DNA of 64,000 nucleotides from JABJOE01 sp964344145 (lineage in GTDB: Bacteria > Patescibacteriota > Patescibacteriia > UBA9934): NCBI GenBank assembly GCA_964344145.1, contig CAYFME010000005.1:10760-74759 (forward strand). The letters are read 5' to 3'. Below, in pieces: positions 40,995-49,273 of the stretch (within the stretch, counting starts at the first letter, position 1; each line of letters begins with the position of its first letter). Under the pieces are notes generated by a model, which worked only from the letters and a program-made list of their open reading frames with translations, did no database searches and had not been told where the DNA came from. A program made the position numbers and the translations under genes.

Positions 40995-42452
40995 ATGGAT
41001 CTATCGAATATTAAGAATTTTCAAGATGCTGTCGTTACGGTGATGGGTCTTGGGCGCTATGAGCAAGGGAGTGGAATGGGCGCTGCAAAGTGGCTGATGC
41101 GTCATGGTGCGCAGACGTTGGTGACCGACTTGAAAGATGAAACGGAGCTGGAAGAATCGATGAATCTCATTATGGGGTTCTACGAAGAGTATCGAGAGAA
41201 ATATCCGGATCGAACGATTTATCAACCCGTGTTTATTCTTGGAGAGCATCGTCGAGATGATTTCCTTGAGGCAGACTGCATCGTAATGAATCCGGGCGTG
41301 CCATCGGACTCGGAGTTTATTGTCGCGGCAAAAGAGGCGGGCGTATCGATTGAGTCGGATGTCAGTTTGTTCTTCCGCTATTGTCCGTTTCCGATTTTGG
41401 CCGTGACCGGTACAAAGGGCAAGACAACAACCACGAAGATGCTCGGCGAGATGATGAAGAAGACGGATGAGAATACGATCGTCGCTGGAAACGTCGGCGT
41501 CTCACCGCTGGAGTTTCTTGATGATCTTCTGGAAGGTGGCAAGGAGCGCAAGATTGTGATCGAGCTGTCATCGTGGTTGCTTGAGAGTCTGCCACCAGCA
41601 TTTCGTGAGATGGGAAAGGGGCCGGATATTGCCGTGCTTACGAACGTGTTTCCAGATCACCTCAACCGGTATCATTCGTTTGGCGACTATGTTCATTCCA
41701 AAGAGATTATCTTTGAATGGCAATCGCCCGAGCAGCACACGGTCCTCAACTGGGATCAGGAGACCGTTCGGTTTATGGAAGAGAAGGTCAAGGCAAAGTT
41801 GTCGTGGTGTTCGCAATCGTATCAAGATCATGATGGCTGCTTTGTGAAGGATGGACAGATCGTCTGGCGTCATGACGGAAATGAAGAGGTTGTGGTGCCG
41901 GTTGCCGAGGTAGCGCTTAAGGGCGATCACAACATGGAGAATGTGTTGACGTCTGTATGTGCCGCGGCATTGCGTGGTGTTGATCTGGAGTCGATCGCGG
42001 CTGTCGTCCGAACATTCGAAGGTGTTTCAGATAGACAAGAGTTAGTTCGCGAGGTGGATGAGATCTCGTACGTCAACGACACAACGGCAACAAACCCAGA
42101 TGCGGTCATTGCCGCACTCAAACGTTTTGGGGCTGACGGCGATATCATCTTGATTGCCGGTGGACAAAACAAAGAACTCGAGTATCAAACAATGGCTGAC
42201 GAGGTCGCGAAGACGTGTAAGCACGTGGTTTTGTTTGACGGTGATGCGTCCGATTTGTTTGAGAAAGCGCTTGGTGATCGTGTGCCAATTAGTAAAGACA
42301 TTGCGAGCATGGAAGCGGCTGTTCAAACGGCAAAGTCGTTGGCGGCAAAGGGAGATATTGTGTTGCTCTCGCCAGGCGCGGCAAGCTTCAACATGTTTAA
42401 GAATGAGTTTGATCGCGGTGAGCAGTTCCGCGAGGAAGTCAGAAAGTTGTAA
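40995..42452 (+). CDS. murD: UDP-N-acetylmuramoyl-L-alanine--D-glutamate ligase
   Basis: 485 residues, slightly longer than the usual 440-450. Mur ligase ATP loop VTGTKGKTTTTKM, central domain NVFPDHLNRYHSFGDYVHSK, C-terminal VNDTTATNPDAVIAAL and LLSPGAASFNMFKNEFDRG, which are MurD-specific. It has TATACT at 40980-40985 and an AGGAG Shine-Dalgarno. Its stop overlaps the murE-like start by one base. Confidence 0.92.
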   Translation: MDLSNIKNFQDAVVTVMGLGRYEQGSGMGAAKWLMRHGAQTLVTDLKDETELEESMNLIMGFYEEYREKYPDRTIYQPVFILGEHRRDDFLEADCIVMNPGVPSDSEFIVAAKEAGVSIESDVSLFFRYCPFPILAVTGTKGKTTTTKMLGEMMKKTDENTIVAGNVGVSPLEFLDDLLEGGKERKIVIELSSWLLESLPPAFREMGKGPDIAVLTNVFPDHLNRYHSFGDYVHSKEIIFEWQSPEQHTVLNWDQETVRFMEEKVKAKLSWCSQSYQDHDGCFVKDGQIVWRHDGNEEVVVPVAEVALKGDHNMENVLTSVCAAALRGVDLESIAAVVRTFEGVSDRQELVREVDEISYVNDTTATNPDAVIAALKRFGADGDIILIAGGQNKELEYQTMADEVAKTCKHVVLFDGDASDLFEKALGDRVPISKDIASMEAAVQTAKSLAAKGDIVLLSPGAASFNMFKNEFDRGEQFREEVRKL

Positions 42453-43777
42453 TGCTCCATTATATAAAACAACTTGTGCCCACGTGGATGACAGCGCCTT
42501 ATCATTGGGCGCTGGCCTGGGTTTCGGCGTTGGTCTACGGCTTTCCATCGAATGATTTGATCGTGATCGGTGTGACAGGGACAAACGGCAAATCCTCAAC
42601 CATACAGTTCATCGCTCAGATGCTTGAGCAAATGGGTGAGAAGGTTGGGTACACCGGAACGGCTGGCTTTTACATTGCAGGAAGAGAAATCGAGAACAAG
42701 ATGAAGATGACTATGCCGGGCCGCTTTGTGCTACAGCGTCTGATGCGTGACATGGTGAAAGCGGGATGCCGTTACGCGCTTATTGAGACAACCTCGCAAG
42801 GCATTGTGCAGTTTCGTCATCTGGGTATTAACTACGATGTCGCTCTCTTTACTAATCTCACTCCGGAGCATATTGAGTCGCATGGTGGGTTTGAAAACTA
42901 TAAAGCAGCGAAAGGTCGGCTTTTTCAGCATCTCACACGCCGTAAGCACAAGACGTTCGGGAATGAGCAGATGGAAAAGACGTCGGTGATTAACGTTGAT
43001 GACCCGCACGCTCCTTTCTATTTAGCGTTTGATGCCGATCGTCATGTGCGATTCTCTTGGAACGATGGAGAAGCTGGAGAAGATTGGCTCGTGGTTGATC
43101 CGAAATCGCGGGGAGATGACGGTCGACGTGTGGAGGTAAACGGCGTTGATGGCCTTATTCCGTTGCACGCATCGTTTGAACAAAAGAATGCTATTGCGGC
43201 GTTGTCGGTTGTGTACGCTCTTGGATTCAGTTTGCGTGAGAGCATGAAGGCCATGGCGCATTTGCAACCGCTGCCAGGACGATTTGAGATGATCGACGAA
43301 GGGCAAGATTTTAAGGTCATCGTCGATTACGCATACGAACCTTACGCGCTTGAAGCGTTGCTCAATGCCATTGACAAGCTTGAGCCGAAGCGGATTATCG
43401 GCGTACATGGATCGTGTGGAGGTGGTCGCGATGTTGCTCGGCGCGAGGTGATCGGTCGATTGGCCGGGCAGCGGGACGACATTGTTATCGTGACCAACGA
43501 AGACCCTTATGATGAAGATCCACGCGCGATTATCGAAGCTGTGGCAGAGGGCGCGCGCGCTGTTGGTAAGAAGGAAGGAGACGATCTGATCTTGATCGAC
43601 GATCGCATGGAGGCGGTGCAGTACGCGATTGATATTGCACAGAAAGACGATGTCGTTGTGCTGACAGGGAAGGGTTCGGAAACGGTTATGGCAGTGGCAG
43701 GTGGGCGCAAAGCGTCTTGGAGTGATCGTGAGGCGGCGGTGCGTGCACTCCGAAGACGTCAAGCACAAGAGGTATGA
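42452..43777 (+). CDS. murE: MurE-like UDP-MurNAc-tripeptide ligase
   Basis: 441 residues. ATP loop GVTGTNGKSSTIQFI, the MurE segment TGTAGFYI, IETTSQGIVQFRH and TNLTPEHIESHGGFENYKAA. In the amino-acid-selecting region the usual DNPR motif is replaced by EDPY (VTNEDPYDEDPRAI), so the third peptide residue cannot be read from it. It adds the third residue to the stem peptide. murC and murF are not in this window. Confidence 0.85.
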   Translation: MLHYIKQLVPTWMTAPYHWALAWVSALVYGFPSNDLIVIGVTGTNGKSSTIQFIAQMLEQMGEKVGYTGTAGFYIAGREIENKMKMTMPGRFVLQRLMRDMVKAGCRYALIETTSQGIVQFRHLGINYDVALFTNLTPEHIESHGGFENYKAAKGRLFQHLTRRKHKTFGNEQMEKTSVINVDDPHAPFYLAFDADRHVRFSWNDGEAGEDWLVVDPKSRGDDGRRVEVNGVDGLIPLHASFEQKNAIAALSVVYALGFSLRESMKAMAHLQPLPGRFEMIDEGQDFKVIVDYAYEPYALEALLNAIDKLEPKRIIGVHGSCGGGRDVARREVIGRLAGQRDDIVIVTNEDPYDEDPRAIIEAVAEGARAVGKKEGDDLILIDDRMEAVQYAIDIAQKDDVVVLTGKGSETVMAVAGGRKASWSDREAAVRALRRRQAQEV

Positions 43778-44277
43778 GATCAAAAGCTCCAGCACTCGAG
43801 CTCGCAGCGGACGAGGAGGTCGTCGCCATCGTGCGACGGAGTTGGCTCTCGCAAGCGCCGCGACTTATTCTCATCGGCGCGTGGATTCTCATTCCATTTT
43901 TCTTTTTCTTCCCGCTACTTGCCTTCGGGCCAATCGGCCTTTTGGTCTTTGTTGGATGTTGCGCAAGTGGTATCCTCTATGCATTGCGAGAGTGGCACAT
44001 GTGGTATCACACGATGTGGGTGGTGACGGACCGACGCATCATCGACGTTGATCAACTGAGCTGGACCGCACACGAGGTCCACGAGATCACGCACAGAAAG
44101 ATCAGAAAGATTCATCTGCGTCGGGATACGATTGGCGCGAAAGTACTGCGCTTTGCCACGGTATGGATTGAGACAAAATCATCGCATACGTACGACGTTG
44201 AGTTAGAAGGGGTTCGACGACCAAAGCAGCTAAAGAAGCTTCTCATTGAATTGCGCAAACTAAGTAAAACGACATGA
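43774..44277 (+). CDS. Bacterial PH-domain membrane protein
   Basis: 167 residues. Two spans (LILIGAWILIPFFFFFPLLA, GLLVFVGCCASGILYAL) lead to a bPH domain marked by the signature WVVTDRRIIDVDQLSW and the strand RDTIGAKVLRFATVWIETKS. Such proteins are membrane-associated; the function is not established. Overlaps both neighbours by 4 bases. Confidence 0.8.
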   Translation: MRSKAPALELAADEEVVAIVRRSWLSQAPRLILIGAWILIPFFFFFPLLAFGPIGLLVFVGCCASGILYALREWHMWYHTMWVVTDRRIIDVDQLSWTAHEVHEITHRKIRKIHLRRDTIGAKVLRFATVWIETKSSHTYDVELEGVRRPKQLKKLLIELRKLSKTT

Positions 44278-44696
44278 GCGCAGCGCGTACAACGCAAAAG
44301 GCAAAGAAGGCGAGATTGTTTGTTGTTGTGAATGTTTTGATTCTATTTTTCTTGCTCATTGCGTTTGGCCGTGAATATGTTGGCAACATCCAGATCGAGC
44401 ATGAGATCGCTCTTCTGCAAGATGAGAAAGAACAGCTGGAGCAAGATCAACTTGATACGCTGGCGCTGATTGAACAGTTGTCCAGTGAATATTATTTGGA
44501 GTCAGAGGCCCGTACAAAGCAGGGGCTTGGACGTGAAGGGGAGACGGTATATGTGATTCAGGATGGAGATGATCACAGCGGATCAGAAAGCGGATCGCAG
44601 CAGAGCGAAGAAATTTCATTCTCGAATCCGGCACGGTGGTTCCTGTATTTCTTTGATCCGGTGACATTTGATGGTTTGGAAAAAGAGGGAGAGTAA
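44274..44696 (+). CDS. FtsB/DivIC-like septum formation protein
   Basis: 140 residues. A basic head, one span (LFVVVNVLILFFLLIAFGRE), then a coiled coil (IEHEIALLQDEKEQLEQDQL, DTLALIEQLSSEYYLESEAR) ending TKQGLGREGETVYVI, the typical FtsB/DivIC order. A Ser/Gly/Gln linker (SGSESGSQQSEE) and a hydrophobic tail follow. It probably works with FtsW in the divisome. Confidence 0.85.
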   Translation: MSAARTTQKAKKARLFVVVNVLILFFLLIAFGREYVGNIQIEHEIALLQDEKEQLEQDQLDTLALIEQLSSEYYLESEARTKQGLGREGETVYVIQDGDDHSGSESGSQQSEEISFSNPARWFLYFFDPVTFDGLEKEGE

Positions 44697-44698
44697 GT

Positions 44699-45565
44699 AT
44701 GCGTGTTGAAAAAAGTCAGCCAAGGGAGGAGCGTGCAACGATGCGCGTTCGATCTATGGCCGCACTCGGTGGTCTTGTTTTGGTTGCGGCACTAGCTGTC
44801 TGGTTGTGGTATAGCGCATACATCTTGCATGCGTATGGATCCCTGATGCGCACGGCGCTGCGGGTCGTGCCACTGCCGGGGGCGTTTGTGATGGATGAGG
44901 TGGTGTGGATGCGAGACCTTGCCGAGTTGTCGTGGTTTGCAGAGGTATCTGGTTTGGATGATCCGTATGATCGTGCCCTTGAGACGTCGGTGCGACGTGC
45001 CTACATTCGTGGTCTTGCCGCAGAGGTTGGCGTGACGGTTGATGATCAGGAGTTGGCTGCAATGGTTGAGAAGATCGATGCACAGATGCTTGATGCTCTT
45101 GGTTGGTCGCACCGTGAGTATGAACGATACCTTGCCGAGCCACTGCTGCTGGAGCAGACATTGGAGGCAGAACTCTACGCTTCGTCAGAGTATCAGTCTG
45201 GTGCGTACGATGAGATTCTGGCATTGCAATCGCAACACGAAGATATTGGCATTGCCTTCGCAGACCTCGCTTTGCAATATTCACAGGGAGCGACAGCGGA
45301 GCTCAGTGGTTGGTTGGGGTACTTGGAGCGTGAGGAGCTGCCGAAGGGCTATGAAGCGGTTTGGGAGTTGGAGATAGAGGAAACGGCGATTATTGAGCTT
45401 GATCAAGCGTTTGTCTTGTTGCGTGTGTATGACGTGACGTTTTTGGAGGAAGACGAGCGGCTAAGTGTTGCATTGCAGGAGATACTGGTAAAAAAGGAAC
45501 CATTAAGTGAGATTTTGGACGATTATATTGCCGAGCATCCGTTGTTTGTTCAGCTGGTTCGTTAA
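44699..45565 (+). CDS. SurA/PrsA-like chaperone with parvulin-like domain
   Basis: 288 residues. A signal anchor at about 16-40 (SMAALGGLVLVAALAVWLWY) is followed by a helical SurA_N-like region (VRRAYIRGLAAEVGVTVDDQ, LGWSHREYERYLAEPLLLEQ). The C-terminal parvulin-like part reads FADLALQYSQGATAELSGWL then GYLEREELPKGYEAVW. It would help fold exported proteins. Last gene of the cluster. Confidence 0.75.
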   Translation: MRVEKSQPREERATMRVRSMAALGGLVLVAALAVWLWYSAYILHAYGSLMRTALRVVPLPGAFVMDEVVWMRDLAELSWFAEVSGLDDPYDRALETSVRRAYIRGLAAEVGVTVDDQELAAMVEKIDAQMLDALGWSHREYERYLAEPLLLEQTLEAELYASSEYQSGAYDEILALQSQHEDIGIAFADLALQYSQGATAELSGWLGYLEREELPKGYEAVWELEIEETAIIELDQAFVLLRVYDVTFLEEDERLSVALQEILVKKEPLSEILDDYIAEHPLFVQLVR

Positions 45566-45570
45566 ATACA

Positions 45571-45650
45571 TAGCCCCCTCCGGCTCCCCCATGGCTGGGG
45601 GAGAGACTTCACGTGTCACCCCTCCAGTTATGGAGGGGCAGGGGGAGGCT
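45571..45650. repeat. Dispersed palindromic repeats downstream of the SurA-like gene
   Basis: Two GC-rich hairpins in tandem: CCCCCTCCGGCTCCCCCATG type at 45572-45604, and the 34-bp unit 45615-45648 containing CCCCTCC-agttat-GGAGGGG. The second unit recurs exactly at 62190-62223 inside a coding sequence. Confidence 0.75.
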
Positions 45651-45655
45651 GAGCA

Positions 45656-45684
45656 TTGCGTGCAGCAAGATAGCGTGATATAAA
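45656..45684 (+). promoter_or_regulatory. tRNA-Thr promoter
   Basis: TTGCGT (45656-45661), 17-base spacer, TATAAA (45679-45684), 11 bases before the tRNA. Confidence 0.7.
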
Positions 45685-45695
45685 AGGCCCGAAAT

Positions 45696-45771
45696 GCCGC
45701 TGTAGCTCAGTTGGTAGAGCAATACTTTCGTAAAGTAGAGGTCGGCGGTTCAAGTCCGCCCAGCGGCTCCA
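45696..45771 (+). tRNA. tRNA-Thr (anticodon CGU), CCA encoded
   Basis: Acceptor GCCGCTG/CAGCGGC, D arm GCTCAGTTGGTAGAGC, anticodon loop TTCGTAA, T arm GGCGG-TTCAAGT-CCGCC, discriminator T and genomic CCA. Position 27-43 is again A-G. Confidence 0.95.
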
Positions 45772-45800
45772 AAAAGGACCCAATTTTTGGGTCTTTTTTG
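45771..45800 (+). terminator. tRNA-Thr terminator
   Basis: GGACCC / GGGTC stem with a flanking A-run and TTTTTT. Confidence 0.8.
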
Positions 45801-45818
45801 TTTATTATGTTGATATAC

Positions 45819-45847
45819 TTGACAAAATCCCGTTTTTTTGATACTGT
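45819..45847 (+). promoter_or_regulatory. Promoter of the first MopE-motif cassette
   Basis: TTGACA (45819-45824), 17-base spacer ending in a run of Ts, TACTGT (45842-45847). The transcribed leader that follows forms GC-rich hairpins, including CCCTCGG...CCGAGGG. Confidence 0.75.
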
Positions 45848-45951
45848 GCGGCGTCAGGAAGTGGCTGAAAAAGTGCCCACCGACGCATCCCCTCGGCCCA
45901 CCGAGGGCCATCCTACTCGGGAGGCATCCCGATTCCCCCTCTGGAGGACCC

Positions 45952-46854
45952 ATGCGTACCCTGCTCCTGGCGGCCCTGACCGCCTTCGCCGTGGCCTGCG
46001 GGCCGCACCCGACCGAGGCGGTCGTCGGTGACGACACCGCTGCGGCCAGCTCCGACGACGGCTCCGAGTTCGCCGACGCGGGCACCCCCGCCGACGGCGA
46101 GGACACCGACGACACCGGCGAGCCGGCCGAGGTCGACGCGGACAGCGACGGCTTCAGCGCCGACGACGACTGCGACGACAACGACGCCTCCGTCTACCCC
46201 GGCGCGCCCGAGCTGTGCGACGGCCTCGACAACGACTGCGACAGCAGCATCGACGAGGACGCCGTGGACCAGACCATCTGGTACCGCGACGGCGACGGCG
46301 ACGGCTACGGCGACGCGAGCATCTCCACCAGCGACTGCGACGTGCCCACGGGCTTCGTCGGCAACAGCGACGACTGCGACGACTCCGATCCGGCCCTGAC
46401 CACCGACTGCTCCGGCAGCGGCGACGAGGACACCGGCGGCGGCTCGAGCAGTGACTGCGCCTCGGACGAGGTGGAGGTTAGCTACGAGAGCTCGGCGGGC
46501 GTCGTGGAGCTGTGGGGCATCACCCCGCAGAGCTCCAAGTGGGGCAGCGGCAACCCGCTGGCGACCGACGATGACGGAGACGGCGTGGCCACCGGCTGCA
46601 TCGAGTGGACCAGTGGCTCCCTGAAGGTCAACGTGGAGCTCGACTCCTCCCCGTGGTACGCCGCCTACAACGCCGGCAGCTGCGAGGACTCCGACGGCAG
46701 CGGTACGCTGTACGACGGGGACGACCTCTGCCAGTGCGACTGGACCGGTACCCTCTACGTCGACGGCGTGGAGAAGAGCGTCAGCTCCACCGGCTGGTCG
46801 ACCGGCGACGGCACGTCCTACTGGGACGAGGGCTGCGACGGCTACGTCAACTAG
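45952..46854 (+). CDS. MopE-motif lipoprotein, GC-rich cassette 1
   Basis: 300 residues from ATG 45952, which has a GGAGG Shine-Dalgarno; earlier in-frame ATG 45838 is at the promoter. Lipoprotein signal MRTLLLAALTAFAVAC with the lipobox Cys at 16. An Asp-rich linker leads to the putative metal-binding MopE motif (PF11617 type): DSDGFSADDDCDDNDASVYP, GAPELCDGLDNDCDSSIDED, DGDGDGYGD, DDCDDSDPALTTDC. The C-terminal 130 residues form a Cys-containing domain I do not recognise. Third positions are nearly all G/C, unlike every flanking gene. This protein style is common in Myxococcota. Confidence 0.8.
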   Translation: MRTLLLAALTAFAVACGPHPTEAVVGDDTAAASSDDGSEFADAGTPADGEDTDDTGEPAEVDADSDGFSADDDCDDNDASVYPGAPELCDGLDNDCDSSIDEDAVDQTIWYRDGDGDGYGDASISTSDCDVPTGFVGNSDDCDDSDPALTTDCSGSGDEDTGGGSSSDCASDEVEVSYESSAGVVELWGITPQSSKWGSGNPLATDDDGDGVATGCIEWTSGSLKVNVELDSSPWYAAYNAGSCEDSDGSGTLYDGDDLCQCDWTGTLYVDGVEKSVSSTGWSTGDGTSYWDEGCDGYVN

Positions 46855-47180
46855 TCGTCCACCTCGGACCTCTTCCGCTCCCTGACGGGGGCCCGACTGA
46901 GCAATCTGCTCGACTGGGTCCCCGTTCCTGCATCTACGCGCTTTTTAGCGCTTGTTTTGTTACTTTTTTGCTAATTATGCGTATTAATAAGCTTTTGATG
47001 CTTTTTTCCTCCTAAATGCTTGACAGAATAGGCCTTTTTTGCTACTCTACGACGTTCGTTCAAAGGCCGGGATACCCCAGCTGACTAGACGAAACCATCC
47101 TTTTCACTGGGCACCTGCCCACGGTCCGGCTTGCCGGGCCACCGGGCGTCCTGCCCATCACTCGCACTTCGGGAGAACCC
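46855..47180 (+). promoter_or_regulatory. Intercassette region: terminator, AT-rich spacer, promoter, folded leader
   Basis: This 326-bp stretch has no gene. A terminator at 46884-46927 pairs ACGGGG-g-CCC with GGG-t-CCCCGT and has an inner GAGCA/TGCTC stem. A very AT-rich spacer (46935-47040) follows. The promoter is TTGACA (47020-47025), 17 bases with a T-run, TACTCT (47043-47048). A GC-rich leader then has hairpins of the GGGC...CCTGCCC type up to the GGGAGA Shine-Dalgarno. Confidence 0.75.
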
Positions 47181-48356
47181 ATGAAGCGCACCCTGATGGC
47201 CCTGCTGGGCCTGTCCGTTCCCACCGCCATGCTCGCCACCGGCTGCTTCGAGGATGACAACCCCAGCCTCTGCGGCGACGCCGCGACCTGGGAGTCCTCC
47301 TCCGGCATCGACCTGAGCGGCTACGGCGTCGACGACGGCACCTACATCTGCGTGACCGACTACGGCGACGGCGCCTGCTACAAGGTCGAGGTCGACGGCG
47401 TCGACGGCTACTTCTGGGCCACGGACGACGGCACCACCGCGGCCGCCCTGGCCTGCGAGGAGCTCTACGGCGGCGACGAGGACGACGGCAGCGACGACAC
47501 CGCCAGCCCCTCGGACGACTCCGGCGTCTTCGACACCGGTGAGTTCTCGGACACCGCGGACACCGGCGACGGCAGCGACGACACCGCCAGCCCCTCGGAC
47601 GACACCGCCACGCCCGAGCCCGTCGACAACGACGGCGACGGCAGCGACGACACCGAGGACTGCGACGACAACGACGCCAGCGCCTACCCCGGTGCCACCG
47701 AGACCTGCGACGACGTCGACAACGACTGCGACGGCACCGTGGACGAGGACGACGCCACCGACGCGTCGACCTGGTACGCGGACGCGGACGGTGACGGCTC
47801 CGGCGACCCCGCCGACAGCACGACCGCCTGCGACCAGCCCAGCGGCTACGTCGACAACGCCGACGACTGCGACGACACCGACGCCACCCTCGACGAGTCC
47901 TGCGAGAGCACCGACTCCGACGGCGACGGCTACTACGCGGGCATCGACGACTGCAACGACGAGGACGCCACGGTCAACCCGGACTACGACTACCACAACT
48001 ACTGCGGGACCCCCGTGTCCAACAGCGGCACCTGGTACCTCTACGCCTGGGACGACTACAACTACGACTTCAGCACCTGGATCAACCAGAGTGACAGTCA
48101 CGTGGCCAGCGCCGAGGACACGGACGAGGCCTGCGGGTGCTACCACGCCCCCACCGGCGCCGTCGTGGAGTTCAACGCCGACAACGGCAGCTCCAACGAC
48201 AGCGACGACATGGTCTACTCCTGCTCGAGCCAGGGCTCCGCGGTCTACTTCGACGGCACGAACACCTGCTCCGACGTCTCCTTCACCTGGGACGGCGTCG
48301 AGGTCACGGAGTTCGACTACGAGGACGGCCACAACATGACCATCACGGTGCCCTAG
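47181..48356 (+). CDS. MopE-motif lipoprotein, GC-rich cassette 2
   Basis: 391 residues. Lipoprotein signal MKRTLMALLGLSVPTAMLAT then Gly-Cys, with the lipobox Cys at 22. A Cys-rich N-terminal domain (LCGDAATWESSSGIDLSGYG, CVTDYGDGACYKVEVDGVDG) resembles small secreted domains of Myxococcota. A linker with two copies of DGSDDTASPSDD leads to MopE motifs (DDTEDCDDNDASAYPGATET, CDDVDNDCDGTVDEDD, DSDGDGYYAGIDDCNDEDAT), then a C-terminal domain that differs from cassette 1. GC-rich codon use throughout. The downstream terminator shares its sequence with that of cassette 1. Confidence 0.8.
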   Translation: MKRTLMALLGLSVPTAMLATGCFEDDNPSLCGDAATWESSSGIDLSGYGVDDGTYICVTDYGDGACYKVEVDGVDGYFWATDDGTTAAALACEELYGGDEDDGSDDTASPSDDSGVFDTGEFSDTADTGDGSDDTASPSDDTATPEPVDNDGDGSDDTEDCDDNDASAYPGATETCDDVDNDCDGTVDEDDATDASTWYADADGDGSGDPADSTTACDQPSGYVDNADDCDDTDATLDESCESTDSDGDGYYAGIDDCNDEDATVNPDYDYHNYCGTPVSNSGTWYLYAWDDYNYDFSTWINQSDSHVASAEDTDEACGCYHAPTGAVVEFNADNGSSNDSDDMVYSCSSQGSAVYFDGTNTCSDVSFTWDGVEVTEFDYEDGHNMTITVP

Positions 48357-48379
48357 GCACCTGACCGCTCCGCTCCCCG

Positions 48380-48411
48380 ACGGGGGCCCGGCATCTACGC
48401 TGGGTCCCCGT
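48380..48411 (+). terminator. Terminator of MopE-motif cassette 2
   Basis: ACGGGGGCCC / GGGTCCCCGT, with the 19-base 3' arm and tail GGGTCCCCGTTCCTGCATC identical to that at 46916-46934 after cassette 1. Confidence 0.8.
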
Positions 48412-48422
48412 TCCTGCATCCA

Positions 48423-48451
48423 TTGACAGAAATGGCTGTTTTTTGTAGACT
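48423..48451 (+). promoter_or_regulatory. rpsB-tsf promoter and leader
   Basis: TTGACA (48423-48428), 17-base spacer with a T-run, TAGACT (48446-48451). A leader of about 110 bases precedes rpsB, where S2 autoregulation could act. Confidence 0.8.
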
Positions 48452-48567
48452 TTCGCCATCGCAAATCTACTTAATATCTCAGGTTTGAAGCGATGCAGAT
48501 GGCTCCTCCCTCGTTTCGTTGAAGCGCGGGCCCATGTGTTCAAGCCGACGACTAAAAGGACTAATCT

Positions 48568-49263
48568 ATGGCAATGCCAACTTTGACCGACCTGTTGAAG
48601 GCCGGTGTCCACTTTGGTCATCGCACCTCGCGATGGCATCCTGCGATGCGCCAGTATATCTTCGGCGTTCGCAAAGGCGTTCATGTCATCGACATTGAAC
48701 AAACGAAAGCTCAGCTTGAAAAAGCAATGGGCGAGATCGAAGAGATCGTCGCAAAGGGAGGGAAAATTATGTTCATTGGTACCAAGCCACAGGTGCAGGA
48801 CATGGTTGAGAAGTATGCAACCGAATGTGGTATGCCATTTGTCAGCGGTCGCTGGCTCGGCGGAACGTTCACAAACTTCGAAGAGATTCGAAAGCTTGTG
48901 AAGGAATTTCTCGACTTGCAAGACAAGCGCGAGAAGGGTGAGTTGCGTAAGTACACCAAGCTTGAGCAGTTGCAGTTCGATCGCAAGATTGATGAGCTTG
49001 ATGAAAAGATCGGTGGTTTGACTACGCTCACCAAGTTGCCAGAAGCTGTATTCGTCTTTGACATGCGTCACGACAAAACAGCTGTTGCCGAGGCAAGCAA
49101 GACCGGCGTGAAAGTGTTTGCCCTGTGTGACACAAACGTCAATCCAAAGATGGCTGACGTTGTCATCCCTGCAAACGACGATGCAATGAGTTCACTCACG
49201 CTTATGGGCAAGCTCGTTATGGATGCCGTAAAGGTCGGCTCCGCTCGTGCCAAGAAAAACTAA
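48568..49263 (+). CDS. rpsB: 30S ribosomal protein S2
   Basis: 231 residues. Signatures LLKAGVHFGHRTSRWHPAMR, YIFGVRKGVHVIDIEQT, VSGRWLGGTFTNFEEI and KLPEAVFVFDMRHDKTAVAE. AAGGA Shine-Dalgarno. Followed by tsf after 10 bases, the standard bacterial pair. Confidence 0.97.
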   Translation: MAMPTLTDLLKAGVHFGHRTSRWHPAMRQYIFGVRKGVHVIDIEQTKAQLEKAMGEIEEIVAKGGKIMFIGTKPQVQDMVEKYATECGMPFVSGRWLGGTFTNFEEIRKLVKEFLDLQDKREKGELRKYTKLEQLQFDRKIDELDEKIGGLTTLTKLPEAVFVFDMRHDKTAVAEASKTGVKVFALCDTNVNPKMADVVIPANDDAMSSLTLMGKLVMDAVKVGSARAKKN

Positions 49264-49273
49264 TTGTACATGT

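Noticed and set aside
47085..48464. 459-residue minus-strand ORF antisense to the second MopE gene
   Set aside because: Its Val/Ala/Gly-rich translation is the shadow of a GC-rich Asp-rich gene. The plus-strand ORF has a lipobox, Shine-Dalgarno, promoter and terminator.
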